Assembly (NCBI RefSeq): GCF_013372105.1
Contig: NZ_CP053825.1
Span: 1 to 64,000 of the forward strand
DNA length: 64,000 nt
Origin: Campylobacter armoricus
GTDB taxonomy: Bacteria; Campylobacterota; Campylobacteria; Campylobacterales; Campylobacteraceae
Direction: 5' to 3'
The position numbers and the translations under genes are program-made. This document shows, in pieces, positions 32,040-41,468 of this stretch; within the stretch, counting starts at the first letter, position 1, and every line of letters starts with the position of its first letter. The notes under the pieces were generated by a model. That model was not told the DNA's origin. It ran no database searches and worked only from the letters and a program-made list of their open reading frames with translations.

Positions 32040-32465
32040 ATGTTAATGCCAAAAAGAACAAAATATCGTAAAATGATGAAAGGGCGTAATAGAGGTTATG
32101 CCAACAGAGGAACTGAATTTACTTTTGGTGAATTTGCTTTAAAAGCAACTGAAGCTGGTCGTATTAACTCTCGTCAAATCGAAGCAGCTCGTATTGCTTT
32201 AACTCGTTTTGTAAAAAGACAAGGTAAAACTTGGATTAGAGTTTTCCCTGATAAACCTTTAACCAAAAAACCTTTAGAAACTCGTATGGGTAAAGGTAAA
32301 GGTGCAGTTGAAGAATGGGTAATGAATATTAAACCAGGTCGTATTATTTATGAAATGGCAGGGGTTAATGAAGAGATGGCAAGACAAGCTTTAACTTTAG
32401 CTATGCATAAATTGCCATTTAAAACTAAGTTTGTTACAAGAGAGAGCCAAAATGAAATATACTGA
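32040..32465 (+). CDS. rplP: 50S ribosomal protein L16
   Basis: L16 positions tRNAs at the A site of the 50S subunit. The 141-residue product begins [19 protein letters not shown] and includes the arginine that is hydroxylated in some bacteria within [12 protein letters not shown]. The 32040 ATG is chosen over the second in-frame ATG because MLMPKRTK is the conserved N-terminus. It overlaps rpmC by 14 bases. Confidence 0.97.
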   Translation: MLMPKRTKYRKMMKGRNRGYANRGTEFTFGEFALKATEAGRINSRQIEAARIALTRFVKRQGKTWIRVFPDKPLTKKPLETRMGKGKGAVEEWVMNIKPGRIIYEMAGVNEEMARQALTLAMHKLPFKTKFVTRESQNEIY

Positions 32466-32637
32466 GATTAAAGATAAAACAGCAGGTGAGCTTGCAACAA
32501 TGCTAAAAGAAAAAAAGGTGCTTTTATTTACTTTAAGACAAAAGCTAAAAACAATGCAGCTAACTAATCCTAAAGAAATTAGCGAAGTTAAAAAAGACAT
32601 TGCTAGAATCAATACTGCAATTAGTGCTTTAAAATAA
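32452..32637 (+). CDS. rpmC: 50S ribosomal protein L29
   Basis: L29 is a small two-helix protein near the exit tunnel. The 61-residue product starts [18 protein letters not shown] and has the [28 protein letters not shown] core. The start at 32452 was chosen within a longer open frame because it matches the family N-terminus and follows AGAGAG. It lies partly inside rplP. Confidence 0.96.
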   Translation: MKYTEIKDKTAGELATMLKEKKVLLFTLRQKLKTMQLTNPKEISEVKKDIARINTAISALK

Positions 32638-32646
32638 GGATAGAAA

Positions 32647-32898
32647 ATGGCATTCAAAAGAGAAATTCAAGGCGTTGTTGTTCAAATTGCTGGAGATAAA
32701 ACAGCAACCATTTTGGTTGAAAGAAAAGTGGTTCACCCAAAATATAGAAAAATCGTAAAACGCTTTAAAAAATATTTAATTCATGATGAAAGAAATGAAC
32801 TTAAAGTGGGAAATACTGTAGTTGCTATTGAATGCAGACCACTTTCTAAGAGAAAATCATTTCGTTTAAAAACTATAGTATCAGCAGGAGTTGAGTAA
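32647..32898 (+). CDS. rpsQ: 30S ribosomal protein S17
   Basis: S17 is an OB-fold protein that binds the 5' domain of 16S rRNA early in assembly. The 83-residue product contains [36 protein letters not shown] and the signature [16 protein letters not shown]. Its TAA stop overlaps the ATG of rplN by one base. Confidence 0.97.
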   Translation: MAFKREIQGVVVQIAGDKTATILVERKVVHPKYRKIVKRFKKYLIHDERNELKVGNTVVAIECRPLSKRKSFRLKTIVSAGVE

Positions 32899-33266
32899 TG
32901 ATTCAAAGTTTTACTAGGCTTGCAGTTGCTGATAATAGCGGTGCAAAAGAATTAATGTGTATTAAGGTTTTAGGTGGTAGTAAAAGAAGATATGCTACCG
33001 TAGGTGATGTAATTGTTGCATCTGTAAAAAAAGCTTTACCAAATGGTAAAGTAAAAAAAGGTCAAGTAGTAAAAGCGGTTATTGTTAGAACTAAAAAAGA
33101 AATTCATAGAGATAATGGTTCTTTGATTCGTTTTGATGAAAATGCAGCAGTTATTCTTGATGCTAAAAGAGAGCCTATCGGAACGCGTATTTTTGGACCA
33201 GTAGGTCGTGAAGTAAGATATGGTGGCTTTATGAAAATTGTTTCACTAGCACCGGAGGTGTTGTAA
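32898..33266 (+). CDS. rplN: 50S ribosomal protein L14
   Basis: L14 lies at the subunit interface and is part of bridge B8. The 122-residue product opens with [30 protein letters not shown] and ends with [29 protein letters not shown], both diagnostic. It is joined to rpsQ and rplX by TAATG overlaps on both sides, so translation of all three is probably coupled. Confidence 0.98.
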   Translation: MIQSFTRLAVADNSGAKELMCIKVLGGSKRRYATVGDVIVASVKKALPNGKVKKGQVVKAVIVRTKKEIHRDNGSLIRFDENAAVILDAKREPIGTRIFGPVGREVRYGGFMKIVSLAPEVL

Positions 33267-33493
33267 TGAAATTAAAAATTAAAAAGAATGATATGGTAAA
33301 AGTTATCGCAGGTGATGACAAAGGTAAAACAGGTAAAGTTTTAGCAGTATTTCCTAAAACAAATAAAGTAATTGTTGAGGGTTGTAAAATTGCTAAAAAA
33401 GCTGTTAAGCCAAGTGATAAAAATCCAAATGGTGGTTTTATCAATAAAGAAATGCCAATGGATGTTTCAAATGTAGCAAAGGCAGGAGAATAA
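33266..33493 (+). CDS. rplX: 50S ribosomal protein L24
   Basis: L24 initiates 50S assembly by binding the 5' end of 23S rRNA. The 75-residue product has the KOW motif [30 protein letters not shown]. It is short compared with about 104 residues in E. coli, the usual state in Campylobacter, and lacks the C-terminal extension. Its ATG overlaps the rplN stop. Confidence 0.95.
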   Translation: MKLKIKKNDMVKVIAGDDKGKTGKVLAVFPKTNKVIVEGCKIAKKAVKPSDKNPNGGFINKEMPMDVSNVAKAGE

Positions 33494-33494
33494 G

Positions 33495-34040
33495 ATGATG
33501 AGATTGAAAGAAAAATACGATCAAAGCATCAAAGCTGCTTTAGTAAAAGAATTTGATATTAAAAATCCTATGCTTATACCTTTTATAGAAAAAGTTGTTA
33601 TAAGTGTTGGAGCTGGTGAAATGGCTAAAGATCAAAAAGTATTGCAAAATGTTGCAGATACTATTTCTTTAATTGCTGGACAAAAAGCAGTTATTACAAA
33701 AGCTAAAAAATCAGTTGCTGGTTTTAAAGTAAGAGAAGGCTTTCCGGTTGGAGTTATGGTAACTTTAAGAAAAAACAATATGTATGCTTTCTTAGATAAA
33801 CTTATAACCATAGCTTTACCAAGAGTTAAAGATTTTAGAGGTCTTCCAAAAGATGGATTTGATGGAAGAGGAAATTATAATTTCGGTTTAGATGAGCAGT
33901 TAATGTTCCCAGAAGTTGAATATGATAAAATTTTAAGAACTCATGGTATGAACATTTCTATCGTAACAACAGCAAAATCAGATAAAGAGGCACAAAAATT
34001 ATTAGAATTATTTGGTGTGCCATTTGCAAAAGGAAAGTAA
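33495..34040 (+). CDS. rplE: 50S ribosomal protein L5
   Basis: L5 binds 5S rRNA and contacts the P-site tRNA. The 181-residue product shows [43 protein letters not shown] and the signature [34 protein letters not shown]. Two in-frame ATGs (33495, 33498) lie together; the first follows GGAGAATAAG. Confidence 0.98.
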   Translation: MMRLKEKYDQSIKAALVKEFDIKNPMLIPFIEKVVISVGAGEMAKDQKVLQNVADTISLIAGQKAVITKAKKSVAGFKVREGFPVGVMVTLRKNNMYAFLDKLITIALPRVKDFRGLPKDGFDGRGNYNFGLDEQLMFPEVEYDKILRTHGMNISIVTTAKSDKEAQKLLELFGVPFAKGK

Positions 34041-34041
34041 T

Positions 34042-34227
34042 ATGGCTAAAAAATCAATGATTGCAAAAGCTGCCCGCAAACCTAAATTTAGTGTTAGAGG
34101 GTATACTAGATGCCAAATTTGTGGAAGACCACATTCAGTTTATAGAGATTTTGGAATTTGTAGAGTTTGTCTTAGAAAAATGGCAAATGAAGGTTTAATT
34201 CCTGGTCTTAAAAAAGCAAGTTGGTAA
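34042..34227 (+). CDS. rpsZ: 30S ribosomal protein S14, zinc-binding short form
   Basis: S14 stabilises the 30S head. The 61-residue product is the zinc-containing (C+) type: CQIC and CRVC supply four cysteines around [11 protein letters not shown]. The start at 34042 is preferred over an upstream frame extension because [10 protein letters not shown] matches the family and AAAGGAAAG precedes it. The symbol rpsN is equally used. Confidence 0.96.
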   Translation: MAKKSMIAKAARKPKFSVRGYTRCQICGRPHSVYRDFGICRVCLRKMANEGLIPGLKKASW

Positions 34228-34239
34228 GAGGAAAGAACC

Positions 34240-34635
34240 ATGATAAATGATTTAATTTCAGATTCACTAACAAGAATTAGAAATGCAGGAATGAGAAGGC
34301 TAGAAACTACTCAACTTTTGCATTCTAAAGTTATCGAAGCTTTGCTTGGAATTTTCCAAACTAAAGGCTATATTGAGAGTTTTAATGTTATTGAAGAAAA
34401 TAAAAAGAAATTCATCAATGTAGTTTTAAAATATGATGAAAAAGGTAAAAGTGTGATTAACGAAGTTAAGCGCATTTCTAAGCCTGGTCGTCGTGTTTAT
34501 AAAGGTAAAGAAGAGATCAAAAGATTTAAAAATGGTTATGGTACTATTGTGGTAAGCACTTCAAAAGGTGTTTTGGCCAACGATGAAGCTTATAAAGCAG
34601 GAGTTGGTGGCGAAGTTTTATGTACCATTTGGTAA
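34240..34635 (+). CDS. rpsH: 30S ribosomal protein S8
   Basis: S8 binds helix 21 of 16S rRNA and, in E. coli, represses the spc operon. The 131-residue product has [15 protein letters not shown] at the start, [13 protein letters not shown] in the middle and the C-terminal signature [32 protein letters not shown] 78-base structured gap follows before rplF, the only substantial gap in this operon. Confidence 0.98.
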   Translation: MINDLISDSLTRIRNAGMRRLETTQLLHSKVIEALLGIFQTKGYIESFNVIEENKKKFINVVLKYDEKGKSVINEVKRISKPGRRVYKGKEEIKRFKNGYGTIVVSTSKGVLANDEAYKAGVGGEVLCTIW

Positions 34636-34641
34636 GAGTTT

Positions 34642-34681
34642 CTACTTTTTATGGTATTCGGTATCCATTCTTATAAAGTAG
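34642..34681 (+). ncRNA. Structured spacer RNA between rpsH and rplF
   Basis: CTACTTT (34642-34648) can pair with AAAGTAG (34675-34681), and ATGG with CCAT inside, forming an interrupted hairpin. Every other junction in the run is under 17 bases, so this 78-base spacer stands out. It has no T run like a terminator; a processing or protein-binding site is possible. Confidence 0.4.
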
Positions 34682-34713
34682 TCATATCGTAGACAAATAA
34701 AAAGGAAAAATGA

Positions 34714-35250
34714 ATGTCTCGTATAGGTAAACAACCAGTTGCTATTCCAAATGGAGTAGAAGTAAAATTAGAAGGTAATTTGCTAAAATTTAAAAAAGGA
34801 AATTTAGCAAAAGAGCTTGATACAAAAGCAAATGTTAATGTTGAGATTAAAGAAGGACAAATTCTTTTTTCTCCTAAAGGTGAAGATAGACAAAGTAGAG
34901 CTTATTGGGGAACATATAGAGCTTTAACTCAAAATATTGTTATCGGTTTAACTGAAGGTTTTAGTAAAACTTTAGAAATCAATGGTGTTGGTTATAAAGC
35001 TGCACTAAAAGGTAAAGTTCTTGAACTTGCTTTAGGTTTTTCTCATCCTATCAACTATGCTATTCCAGAAGGTATAGAAATAGTTGTTGATAAAAATAAT
35101 ATCATTATTAAAGGTAGTGATAAACAAGTTGTAGGTCAAGTTGCTGCTCAAATTCGTGAATTTAGACCACCTGAACCTTATAAAGGAAAAGGTGTTAAAT
35201 ATTCTACAGAGCGTATTATCCGCAAAGCTGGTAAAACATCTAAGAAGTAA
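34714..35250 (+). CDS. rplF: 50S ribosomal protein L6
   Basis: L6 supports the factor-binding region of the 50S subunit. The 178-residue product consists of two related domains, starting [17 protein letters not shown], with [27 protein letters not shown] in the middle and the signature [24 protein letters not shown] at the end. AAAAAGGAAAAATGA precedes the start after the structured spacer. Confidence 0.98.
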   Translation: MSRIGKQPVAIPNGVEVKLEGNLLKFKKGNLAKELDTKANVNVEIKEGQILFSPKGEDRQSRAYWGTYRALTQNIVIGLTEGFSKTLEINGVGYKAALKGKVLELALGFSHPINYAIPEGIEIVVDKNNIIIKGSDKQVVGQVAAQIREFRPPEPYKGKGVKYSTERIIRKAGKTSKK

Positions 35251-35259
35251 GGATAGAAT

Positions 35260-35616
35260 ATGAGAGCAAATGTATTAAAAAGAAAAATATCTTTAAGAAT
35301 AAAAAGAAAAAAAAGAATTAGAGCAAAAATTTCAGGAACACAAGCTCTTCCAAGAGTTTCTGTTTTTAAATCAAATAGAACTTTATATATCCAAGCTATC
35401 GATGATGTTAAAGCGGTAACTTTAGCAGCAGTTGATGGAAGAAAAATTGGTGTTAAAGCAAATAAAGAAGGTGCTAAAAAAATAGCAGCTGAATTTGCAA
35501 AAGTTTTAAAAGCTAAAAATATAGAAGAAGCAGTGTTTGATAGAAATGGTTATTTATACCATGGTGTGATTGCGACTTTAGCGCAAGCACTTAGAGAAAA
35601 TGGAATCAAACTATAA
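35260..35616 (+). CDS. rplR: 50S ribosomal protein L18
   Basis: L18 binds 5S rRNA with L5. The 118-residue product begins with a basic segment [26 protein letters not shown] and contains [18 protein letters not shown] and [26 protein letters not shown], the family C-terminus. GGATAGAAT precedes the ATG, 10 bases after rplF. Confidence 0.98.
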   Translation: MRANVLKRKISLRIKRKKRIRAKISGTQALPRVSVFKSNRTLYIQAIDDVKAVTLAAVDGRKIGVKANKEGAKKIAAEFAKVLKAKNIEEAVFDRNGYLYHGVIATLAQALRENGIKL

Positions 35617-35632
35617 CCCAAAAGGAAGATCG

Positions 35633-36076
35633 ATGGAAAAATATAATAGAGAAGAATTTGAAGAAGTAATCGTCGATATCGGCAGGGTTACTAAGGTTGT
35701 AAAAGGTGGTAGAAGATTTAGATTTACTGCTTTAGTTATTGTTGGAAATAGAAAAGGTTTAGTTGGTGTAGGATATGGAAAAGCTAAAGAAGTTCCAGAT
35801 GCTATAAGAAAAGCAGTTGATGATGCTTTTAAAAATATCGTTGAAGTTAAAACAAAAGGTTCAACTATACCTCATGATGTGGAAGTAAAATATAATGCAA
35901 GTAGAATTTTACTTAAACCAGCAAGTGAAGGTACTGGAGTTATCGCAGGTGGTTCAACGCGTCCTATAGTAGAGCTTGCAGGTATTAAAGATATTTTAAC
36001 TAAATCTTTAGGTTCAAATAATTCAGCAAATGTTGTGCGTGCTACTATCAAAGCACTTACAATGCTTAAAGGATAA
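35633..36076 (+). CDS. rpsE: 30S ribosomal protein S5
   Basis: S5 contributes to decoding accuracy and the mRNA entry site. The 147-residue product has [35 protein letters not shown], the classic S5 signature, and [19 protein letters not shown]. The ATG at 35633 is chosen because [11 protein letters not shown] is the Campylobacter N-terminus and AAAGGAAG lies upstream. rpmD (L30), which follows rpsE in E. coli, is absent. Confidence 0.97.
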   Translation: MEKYNREEFEEVIVDIGRVTKVVKGGRRFRFTALVIVGNRKGLVGVGYGKAKEVPDAIRKAVDDAFKNIVEVKTKGSTIPHDVEVKYNASRILLKPASEGTGVIAGGSTRPIVELAGIKDILTKSLGSNNSANVVRATIKALTMLKG

Positions 36077-36080
36077 GAAT

Positions 36081-36473
36081 ATGAATTTAACAAAAGCACC
36101 AGGTTCAACACACAAGACTAAAAGAATAGGTCGTGGTCAAGGTAGTGGTATGGGTAAAACTTCTACTAAAGGTGGAAAAGGACAAACTGCTAGAAAAGGT
36201 TATAATGAAAAAAGAGGTTTTGAAGGAGGTCAGCAACCGCTTCAAAGAAGATTACCAAAAGTAGGTTTTACTTCTAAATTTGAAAAACCTTATGTGATTA
36301 ATGTTGAAAAAATCACAGCTATCAAAGAGCTTAGTGAGATTACATTTGAAACTATCAATAGTGTTCATAAGCTTTCAAAAAATATAAATAAAATTAAGCT
36401 CATTGGGGCAAGTGCTAAAAATCTTGCTAGTAAAATTAAAGATGAGAAGATTACTTTTAGCGGACAAAAATAA
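36081..36473 (+). CDS. rplO: 50S ribosomal protein L15
   Basis: L15 is a late-assembling 50S protein. The 130-residue product starts [38 protein letters not shown], the glycine/lysine-rich rRNA-binding extension, and includes [18 protein letters not shown]. The start at 36081 was selected within a longer open frame by this match and by AAAGGATAAGA upstream. It lies 4 bases after rpsE, and its stop overlaps the secY ATG. Confidence 0.97.
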   Translation: MNLTKAPGSTHKTKRIGRGQGSGMGKTSTKGGKGQTARKGYNEKRGFEGGQQPLQRRLPKVGFTSKFEKPYVINVEKITAIKELSEITFETINSVHKLSKNINKIKLIGASAKNLASKIKDEKITFSGQK

Positions 36474-37735
36474 TGAATAAAACATTGACAAATAAAATTC
36501 TCATCACATTAGCTTTTTTATTTGCTTATAGAATATTAGCTTATGTTCCAGTTCCGGGGGTTAATGTCAGTGTTATCAAGGAATTTTTTGATTCTAATGC
36601 ATCTAATGCATTAGGCTTGTTTAATATGTTTAGTGGAGGTGCTGCTGAAAGACTCAGTATCATCTCTCTAGGCATTATGCCTTATATTACTGCTTCGATT
36701 ATTATGGAGCTTTTAGCGGCAACTTTTCCTAATATAGGCAAAATGAAAAAAGAACGCGATGGTATGCAAAAATATATGCAAATCATTCGTTATGCTACTA
36801 TAGTAATTACTTTGATACAAAGTATAGGCGTTTCTATAGGATTACAAAGTCTTCATGGAAAAGCTGGACAATCTGCAATTATGATTGATATGAATACTTT
36901 TATTGCACTTTCTGCTGTTTCTATGCTTGCTGGAACTATGCTTTTAATGTGGATAGGTGAGCAAATCACTCAACGCGGTATAGGAAATGGTATTTCGTTA
37001 ATTATTTTTGGTGGTATTGTTTCTACAATTCCGAGTGCGATAAGTGGAACAGTAAATTTGGTAAATACAGGTGAGATGAATTTCTTGACTATCATTGCCA
37101 TTTTAGTTGTAATTTTACTTACTATTTGGGCTATTATAGTGGTAGAGCTTGGAGAAAGAAGAATTCCTATTTCTTATTCAAGAAAAGTAATTATGCAAAA
37201 TCAAAATAAGCGTATTATGAATTACATACCTATTAAGATTAATTTAAGCGGAGTAATTCCTCCTATTTTTGCAAGTGCTATTTTGATGTTTCCAAGTACT
37301 ATTTTGCAAACAAGTACAAATGAGTATGTGTTAAAAATTTATGATTTTTTAAATCCAAATGGGTTTTTCTTTCATCTTTTAACTTTTTTACTTGTTATTT
37401 TCTTTGCGTATTTTTATGCATCAATTGTATTTAATGCAAAAGATATAGCCGAAAATTTAAAAAGACAAGGTGGTTTTATACCTGGTATTAGACCAGGTGA
37501 GGGAACTGCAAATTATCTTAATGAAGTAGCGTCAAGACTTACTCTTTCAGGCTCGATTTATTTAGGGCTTGTGGCTACATTACCATGGCTTATTGTTAAA
37601 ATGTTTGGTGTGCCTTTTTATTTTGGTGGAACTTCTGTTTTGATTGTAGTTCAAGTAGCACTTGATACAATGAGAAAAATCGAAGCTCAAATTTATATGA
37701 ACAAATACCAAACTTTAAGTGCAGTAGGTTTATAA
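36473..37735 (+). CDS. secY: Preprotein translocase channel SecY
   Basis: SecY is the inner-membrane pore through which unfolded proteins are exported. The 420-residue product has ten membrane helices. It includes the N-terminal RILAYVPVPGVNV, the plug region FNMFSGGAAERLSIISLGIMPYI, and the cytoplasmic loop GERRIPISYSRK that binds SecA and ribosomes. GERRIP and QGGFIPGIRPGEGT are diagnostic. It ends the S10-spc run and is followed by a perfect hairpin terminator. Confidence 0.98.
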   Translation: MNKTLTNKILITLAFLFAYRILAYVPVPGVNVSVIKEFFDSNASNALGLFNMFSGGAAERLSIISLGIMPYITASIIMELLAATFPNIGKMKKERDGMQKYMQIIRYATIVITLIQSIGVSIGLQSLHGKAGQSAIMIDMNTFIALSAVSMLAGTMLLMWIGEQITQRGIGNGISLIIFGGIVSTIPSAISGTVNLVNTGEMNFLTIIAILVVILLTIWAIIVVELGERRIPISYSRKVIMQNQNKRIMNYIPIKINLSGVIPPIFASAILMFPSTILQTSTNEYVLKIYDFLNPNGFFFHLLTFLLVIFFAYFYASIVFNAKDIAENLKRQGGFIPGIRPGEGTANYLNEVASRLTLSGSIYLGLVATLPWLIVKMFGVPFYFGGTSVLIVVQVALDTMRKIEAQIYMNKYQTLSAVGL

Positions 37736-37762
37736 GAAAGTAGATTTTCTACTTTCTTCCTT
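37734..37762 (+). terminator. Hairpin terminator after secY
   Basis: AAGAAAGTAGA (37734-37744) and TCTACTTTCTT (37748-37758) make a perfect 11-bp stem with a 3-base loop, followed by CCTTTT. It starts at the secY stop codon and closes the ribosomal operon. Confidence 0.75.
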
Positions 37763-37780
37763 TTGATAAAAGGATTTTAA

Positions 37781-38521
37781 ATGAGACTAGGCGTTTTTGA
37801 TAGCGGTGTAGGTGGGCTTAGTGTTTTAAAATCTTTACTTCATGCAAAGCTTTTTAAAGAATATATTTATTATGGGGATACTGCAAGGGTTCCTTATGGG
37901 GTTAAGGATAAAGAGACTATTATAAAATTTTCCCTAGAAGCTTTAGATTTTTTCAAAGAAAAAAAAGTAGATATGCTTATTATAGCATGCAATACAGTTA
38001 GTGCATATGCTTTAGAAATTTTAAAAAAACAAGCACCTTTTCCTGTCCTTGGGGTTATAGAAGCAGGAGTTTTAGCTGTAAAAAATACTTTAAAAAATAA
38101 AAACTCTAAAATTTTGGTTATTGCTACAAAAGCTACGGTTGATTCCCATGCTTATAAACAAGCCTTATTAAAAGAAGATTTTTTACAAGTAGAAGAAAAA
38201 GCAACAGGATTATTTGTACCTATGGTTGAGGAAGGTATATTTAAAGGATCTTTTTTAAATTCTGCTTTTGAGTATTATTTTAACGATCTTGATTTTAACC
38301 CTGATGCTTTAATTTTAGCTTGTACGCATTTCCCTTTAATTGCAGACTCTTTAGGAGAATATTTTGGAGAAAATACAAAATTAATTCATTCAGGTGAAGC
38401 TATAGCTTTGCAATTGCAGCAAGAATTTAAATTAATGTCAATCCAAGAAGAAGCTAGTGTAAAATTTTATGCATCGAGTGATGTAAAAAATTTAAAAAAA
38501 ATTGCAAAATTATGGCTTTAA
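37781..38521 (+). CDS. murI: Glutamate racemase
   Basis: MurI makes D-glutamate for peptidoglycan. The 246-residue product has the two catalytic cysteine motifs, IIACNTVSAYA and ILACTHFPLI, plus the N-terminal GVFDSGVGGLSVL and YGDTARVPYG, all diagnostic of the family. Length is typical. The ribosome-binding site AAAAGGATTTTAA lies just after the secY terminator, so some read-through or a weak promoter must supply transcription. Confidence 0.97.
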   Translation: MRLGVFDSGVGGLSVLKSLLHAKLFKEYIYYGDTARVPYGVKDKETIIKFSLEALDFFKEKKVDMLIIACNTVSAYALEILKKQAPFPVLGVIEAGVLAVKNTLKNKNSKILVIATKATVDSHAYKQALLKEDFLQVEEKATGLFVPMVEEGIFKGSFLNSAFEYYFNDLDFNPDALILACTHFPLIADSLGEYFGENTKLIHSGEAIALQLQQEFKLMSIQEEASVKFYASSDVKNLKKIAKLWL

Positions 38522-38583
38522 ACTAAATATTTACTAATTTTGTAAATTATTAATAATTTATTTTTATTTAAACATAGTTGCAT

Positions 38584-38589
38584 TATAAT
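38584..38589 (+). promoter_or_regulatory. -10 hexamer of the asparaginase gene
   Basis: TATAAT at 38584-38589, preceded by TTGCAT-type sequence without a consensus -35, lies 29 bases before the ATG at 38618, with GAAAGGA between. Confidence 0.55.
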
Positions 38590-38617
38590 CTTTATCATTT
38601 CCAATGAAAGGACTAAT

Positions 38618-39664
38618 ATGAAAAAAATGTTAATGTGTGCAGCTATGGCACTAAGTTTAGGAGCAGGAATTTTGGAAGCAAAACCAAAAGTTGCGATTTT
38701 AGCTACAGGTGGAACCATTGCTGGTTCTATTGATAGTTCTATTGCTACTACTGGTTACACAGCAGGAGTTTTAGGAGTTGATACTTTGATTAAAGCAGTG
38801 CCTCAAATTCAAGATTTGGCAGTAATTAGTGGAGATCAAATCGCAAATATTGATAGCAAGGATATGACAAATGAAATTTGGCTAAAACTTGCTAAAGAAG
38901 TTAATAGGCTTTTAAAATCTGATGTAGATGGAGTTGTAATTACTCATGGAACTGATACTATGGAAGAAACTGCATATTTTTTAAATTTAACCGTGAAAAG
39001 TGATAAGCCTGTTGTTTTAGTAGGTGCAATGCGTCCATCAACCGCTATTAGTGCAGATGGTCCTAAAAATCTTTACAATGCAGTAGCTCTAGCAGCAAAT
39101 CCGCAAGCAAAAAATAAAGGTGTAATGGTTGCTATGAATGATAGAATTCAAAGTGCTAGAGGTGTAGTAAAAACTCATAGTTTAAATGTAAATGCATTTA
39201 GTTCGCCTGATATGGGAGATATGGGTTATATAGTAGATGGAAAAGTATTTTTCTATAATACTAATACAAAATTACATACTAAAAAATCTCCATTTGATGT
39301 AAGCAAATTAAAAGAATTACCAAAAGTAGATATTCTTTATAGTTATGCAAATGATGGTAGCGGAGTTGCAGCAAAAGCTTTGTTTGAAAATGGAACTAAA
39401 GGTATAGTAGTAGCTGGAACAGGTGCTGGTAGTATTCATGATTATCAAAAAGATGTATTAAAAGAATTACTTAAAAAAGGTCTTAATGTAGCGGTAAGCT
39501 CTCGTGTGGTTGCAGGTAGAGTTGCGGTGAGTGATACTGATGCAAAACTTGGTTTTATTGATACAGGCGATATGAGTCCTCAAAAAGCTAGAGTATTATT
39601 AATGCTTGCTTTAACTAAAACAAATGATCCTAAAAAAATCCAAGAATATTTCTTAAAATATTAA
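38618..39664 (+). CDS. ansA: Periplasmic type II L-asparaginase
   Basis: This enzyme deaminates asparagine to aspartate and ammonia. The 348-residue product has an N-terminal signal peptide (MKKMLMCAAMALSLGAGILEA), which places it in the periplasm. It carries both catalytic motifs: ATGGTIAGS with the nucleophilic threonine (about T33) and VITHGTDTMEETAYFL. In C. jejuni a periplasmic asparaginase of this type lets some strains grow on asparagine. A strong rho-independent hairpin follows. Confidence 0.95.
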   Translation: MKKMLMCAAMALSLGAGILEAKPKVAILATGGTIAGSIDSSIATTGYTAGVLGVDTLIKAVPQIQDLAVISGDQIANIDSKDMTNEIWLKLAKEVNRLLKSDVDGVVITHGTDTMEETAYFLNLTVKSDKPVVLVGAMRPSTAISADGPKNLYNAVALAANPQAKNKGVMVAMNDRIQSARGVVKTHSLNVNAFSSPDMGDMGYIVDGKVFFYNTNTKLHTKKSPFDVSKLKELPKVDILYSYANDGSGVAAKALFENGTKGIVVAGTGAGSIHDYQKDVLKELLKKGLNVAVSSRVVAGRVAVSDTDAKLGFIDTGDMSPQKARVLLMLALTKTNDPKKIQEYFLKY

Positions 39665-39670
39665 AATCTT

Positions 39671-39709
39671 AAATACCCAAATGTGATAAAATACCATTTG
39701 GGTATTTTT
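39671..39709 (+). terminator. Rho-independent terminator after asparaginase
   Basis: AAATACCCAAATG (39671-39683) pairs perfectly with CATTTGGGTATTT (39695-39707), and the 3' arm runs into a T5 stretch. Confidence 0.85.
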
Positions 39710-39737
39710 CTACCTATTATCAATCCAAGGAATAAAA

Positions 39738-40385
39738 ATGAGACAATACGAAAGCTATAAATGCCAAAAATGTGGCAATGAAGTAGAAGTTCAAAATGTT
39801 GGTAGCGGAAAATTAAGTTGCTGTGGGCAAGAAATGGAATGCATTACTACTGATTTAACCGCGGTAAATTTGATGAAAGCTTTCGCTGGTGAATCTATGG
39901 CTAGAAATAAATATGATTTATTTGCAGATATCGCCCAAGAAGAAGGTTGGCATGCTGTTGCAAAACATTTTAGAGAAGCTGCTGAAAATGAAAAATGGCA
40001 TGCAAGAGCACAATTTAAAGCTTATCATGAAATAGTAGATGGCAAAGCTTTAGAAGAAACTGCAAAAAATTTAATCTGTGCAGCAGATGGTGAAAATTAC
40101 GAACATACTATTATGTATCCAAATTTTGCAAAAATTGCAGAAGATGAGGGTAAAAGAAATATAGCAAGATTATTTACAGCTATTGGTAAAGTTGAAATTG
40201 AACATGAAAGAGAATATCTTGCTCTTAAAAAAATGCTTGAAGAAGAAGATTTCTTTAATTCAGAAATAGAAGAATTATGGGTTTGTGAAGTTTGTGGGCA
40301 TATTCATAGAGGAAAAAAAGCTCCAAATGCCTGTCCTTTATGCAAAGCTCCAAAAGAATACTTCAAACGCGAATTTTTAGGATAA
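39738..40385 (+). CDS. rrc: Desulforubrerythrin (peroxide reductase)
   Basis: This is a non-haem iron protein that reduces hydrogen peroxide in the cytoplasm. The 215-residue product has three metal modules. An N-terminal desulforedoxin-like site carries cysteines in KCQKCGN and SCCGQ. A four-helix diiron domain shows ESMARNKYDLFA, EAAENEKWHA and the later E-x2-H pairs. A C-terminal rubredoxin site carries CEVCGH and CPLC. This architecture was described in C. jejuni (Rrc, Cj0012c). AAGGAAT precedes the ATG. Confidence 0.94.
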   Translation: MRQYESYKCQKCGNEVEVQNVGSGKLSCCGQEMECITTDLTAVNLMKAFAGESMARNKYDLFADIAQEEGWHAVAKHFREAAENEKWHARAQFKAYHEIVDGKALEETAKNLICAADGENYEHTIMYPNFAKIAEDEGKRNIARLFTAIGKVEIEHEREYLALKKMLEEEDFFNSEIEELWVCEVCGHIHRGKKAPNACPLCKAPKEYFKREFLG

Positions 40386-40440
40386 AGTAAAAACATTTGG
40401 TAAAAATGTTAGAGTATTTTATTTTTGTCAAGGGTTAAAA

Positions 40441-40914
40441 ATGCAAATTTTAACCCATCCTTTTGAACCTTTTTTTGATATAAAATCTAGAATTTTGATT
40501 TTAGGTTCCTTTCCTTCTATTAAATCAAGAGAAGAAAATTTTTATTATCAGCATAGTAAAAACCGCTTTTGGCGGATTTTTGAAATTTTATTTGAATGTG
40601 AGTTAAAAACTATACAAGAACAAAAAGCTTTTTTAAAAGCAAATCACATAGCACTTTGGGATGTTATAGCAAGTTGTAAGATAAAAAATTCAGATGATAA
40701 AACCATCTCTTATGCAAAAGCAAATGATATAAGTATTATTTTAGATAATGCAAATATAGAAAAAATTTGCGTTTTAGGCAAAATTGCTAGTAAATATTTT
40801 ATCAAATTTTACCCCGATAAAAAGTTTTTTGAGCTTCCATCGAGTTCGCCTGCAAATATGAGGTATTCTTTAAAAAACTTAGTAGAAAAATATAGCATTA
40901 TAAAGGAAAAGTAG
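40441..40914 (+). CDS. DNA-deoxyinosine (hypoxanthine) glycosylase, UDG superfamily
   Basis: The 157-residue product belongs to the family 6 hypoxanthine-DNA glycosylases, which excise deaminated adenine. It shows the active-site strand ILGSFPSIKSREENFYYQHSKNRFW (about 22-46), typical of the uracil-glycosylase fold. The later ELPSSSPANMRYS holds the conserved SPA region near the second catalytic loop. It lacks the GQDPYH motif of family 1 UDG. Its stop overlaps the GTG start of rnhB, so the two repair genes are coupled. Confidence 0.88.
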   Translation: MQILTHPFEPFFDIKSRILILGSFPSIKSREENFYYQHSKNRFWRIFEILFECELKTIQEQKAFLKANHIALWDVIASCKIKNSDDKTISYAKANDISIILDNANIEKICVLGKIASKYFIKFYPDKKFFELPSSSPANMRYSLKNLVEKYSIIKEK

Positions 40915-41468
40915 TGGCCTTAGTTGGAGTAGATGAAGCAGGACGCGGAGCTTTAGCTGGAGATATGCATATAAGTGCTTGTAAGCTTTTTAAAAATATA
41001 GATGGTTTAGCTGATTCTAAAAAATTAAGTGCAAAAAAAAGAGAAATGTTATATGAGCAAATCATTGCTAATTCAAAATTTCTAACCCTCGCTTTTTCAC
41101 CTTTGCAAATAGATACTTTAGGGCTTAGTAAATGTTTGCAATTGGGATTAAAAATAATCCAAAAGCACTTTAGTCAAGATGAGATTTTGTATGATGGAAA
41201 TTTAAATTATGGAATTTTAGGTATTAAAACCATGATTAAAGCTGATACAAAAGTACAAGAGGTTTCGGCTGCTAGTATTTTAGCAAAAGTTAGTCGTGAT
41301 CAAAAAATGTGTTTTTTGTCCAAAACATACACTAATTATGAGTTTGATAAACACAAAGGTTATGGAACAAAAACCCATATAGAAAAAATTAAAGCTTTTG
41401 GATATTCACCTTTGCATAGAAAAAGTTTTGTTCTAAAATCTTTTGAAAAAAATTTATTTAGTATTTAA
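40914..41468 (+). CDS. rnhB: Ribonuclease HII
   Basis: RnhB removes ribonucleotides embedded in DNA. The 184-residue product has the catalytic DEAGRG motif (in GVDEAGRGALAGD), a DSKKLS motif, the ILYDGN aspartate segment and EVSAASILAKVSRD. Length is normal for the group. Translation begins at a GTG (40914) overlapping the glycosylase stop, with AAAGGAAAA upstream. It is followed by 240 very AT-rich bases leading to sdaC. Confidence 0.96.
   Translation: MALVGVDEAGRGALAGDMHISACKLFKNIDGLADSKKLSAKKREMLYEQIIANSKFLTLAFSPLQIDTLGLSKCLQLGLKIIQKHFSQDEILYDGNLNYGILGIKTMIKADTKVQEVSAASILAKVSRDQKMCFLSKTYTNYEFDKHKGYGTKTHIEKIKAFGYSPLHRKSFVLKSFEKNLFSI

Noticed and set aside
36077-36080. Missing rpmD (L30) as a deletion specific to this strain
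   Set aside because: L30 is generally absent between rpsE and rplO in Epsilonproteobacteria, so its absence is normal.
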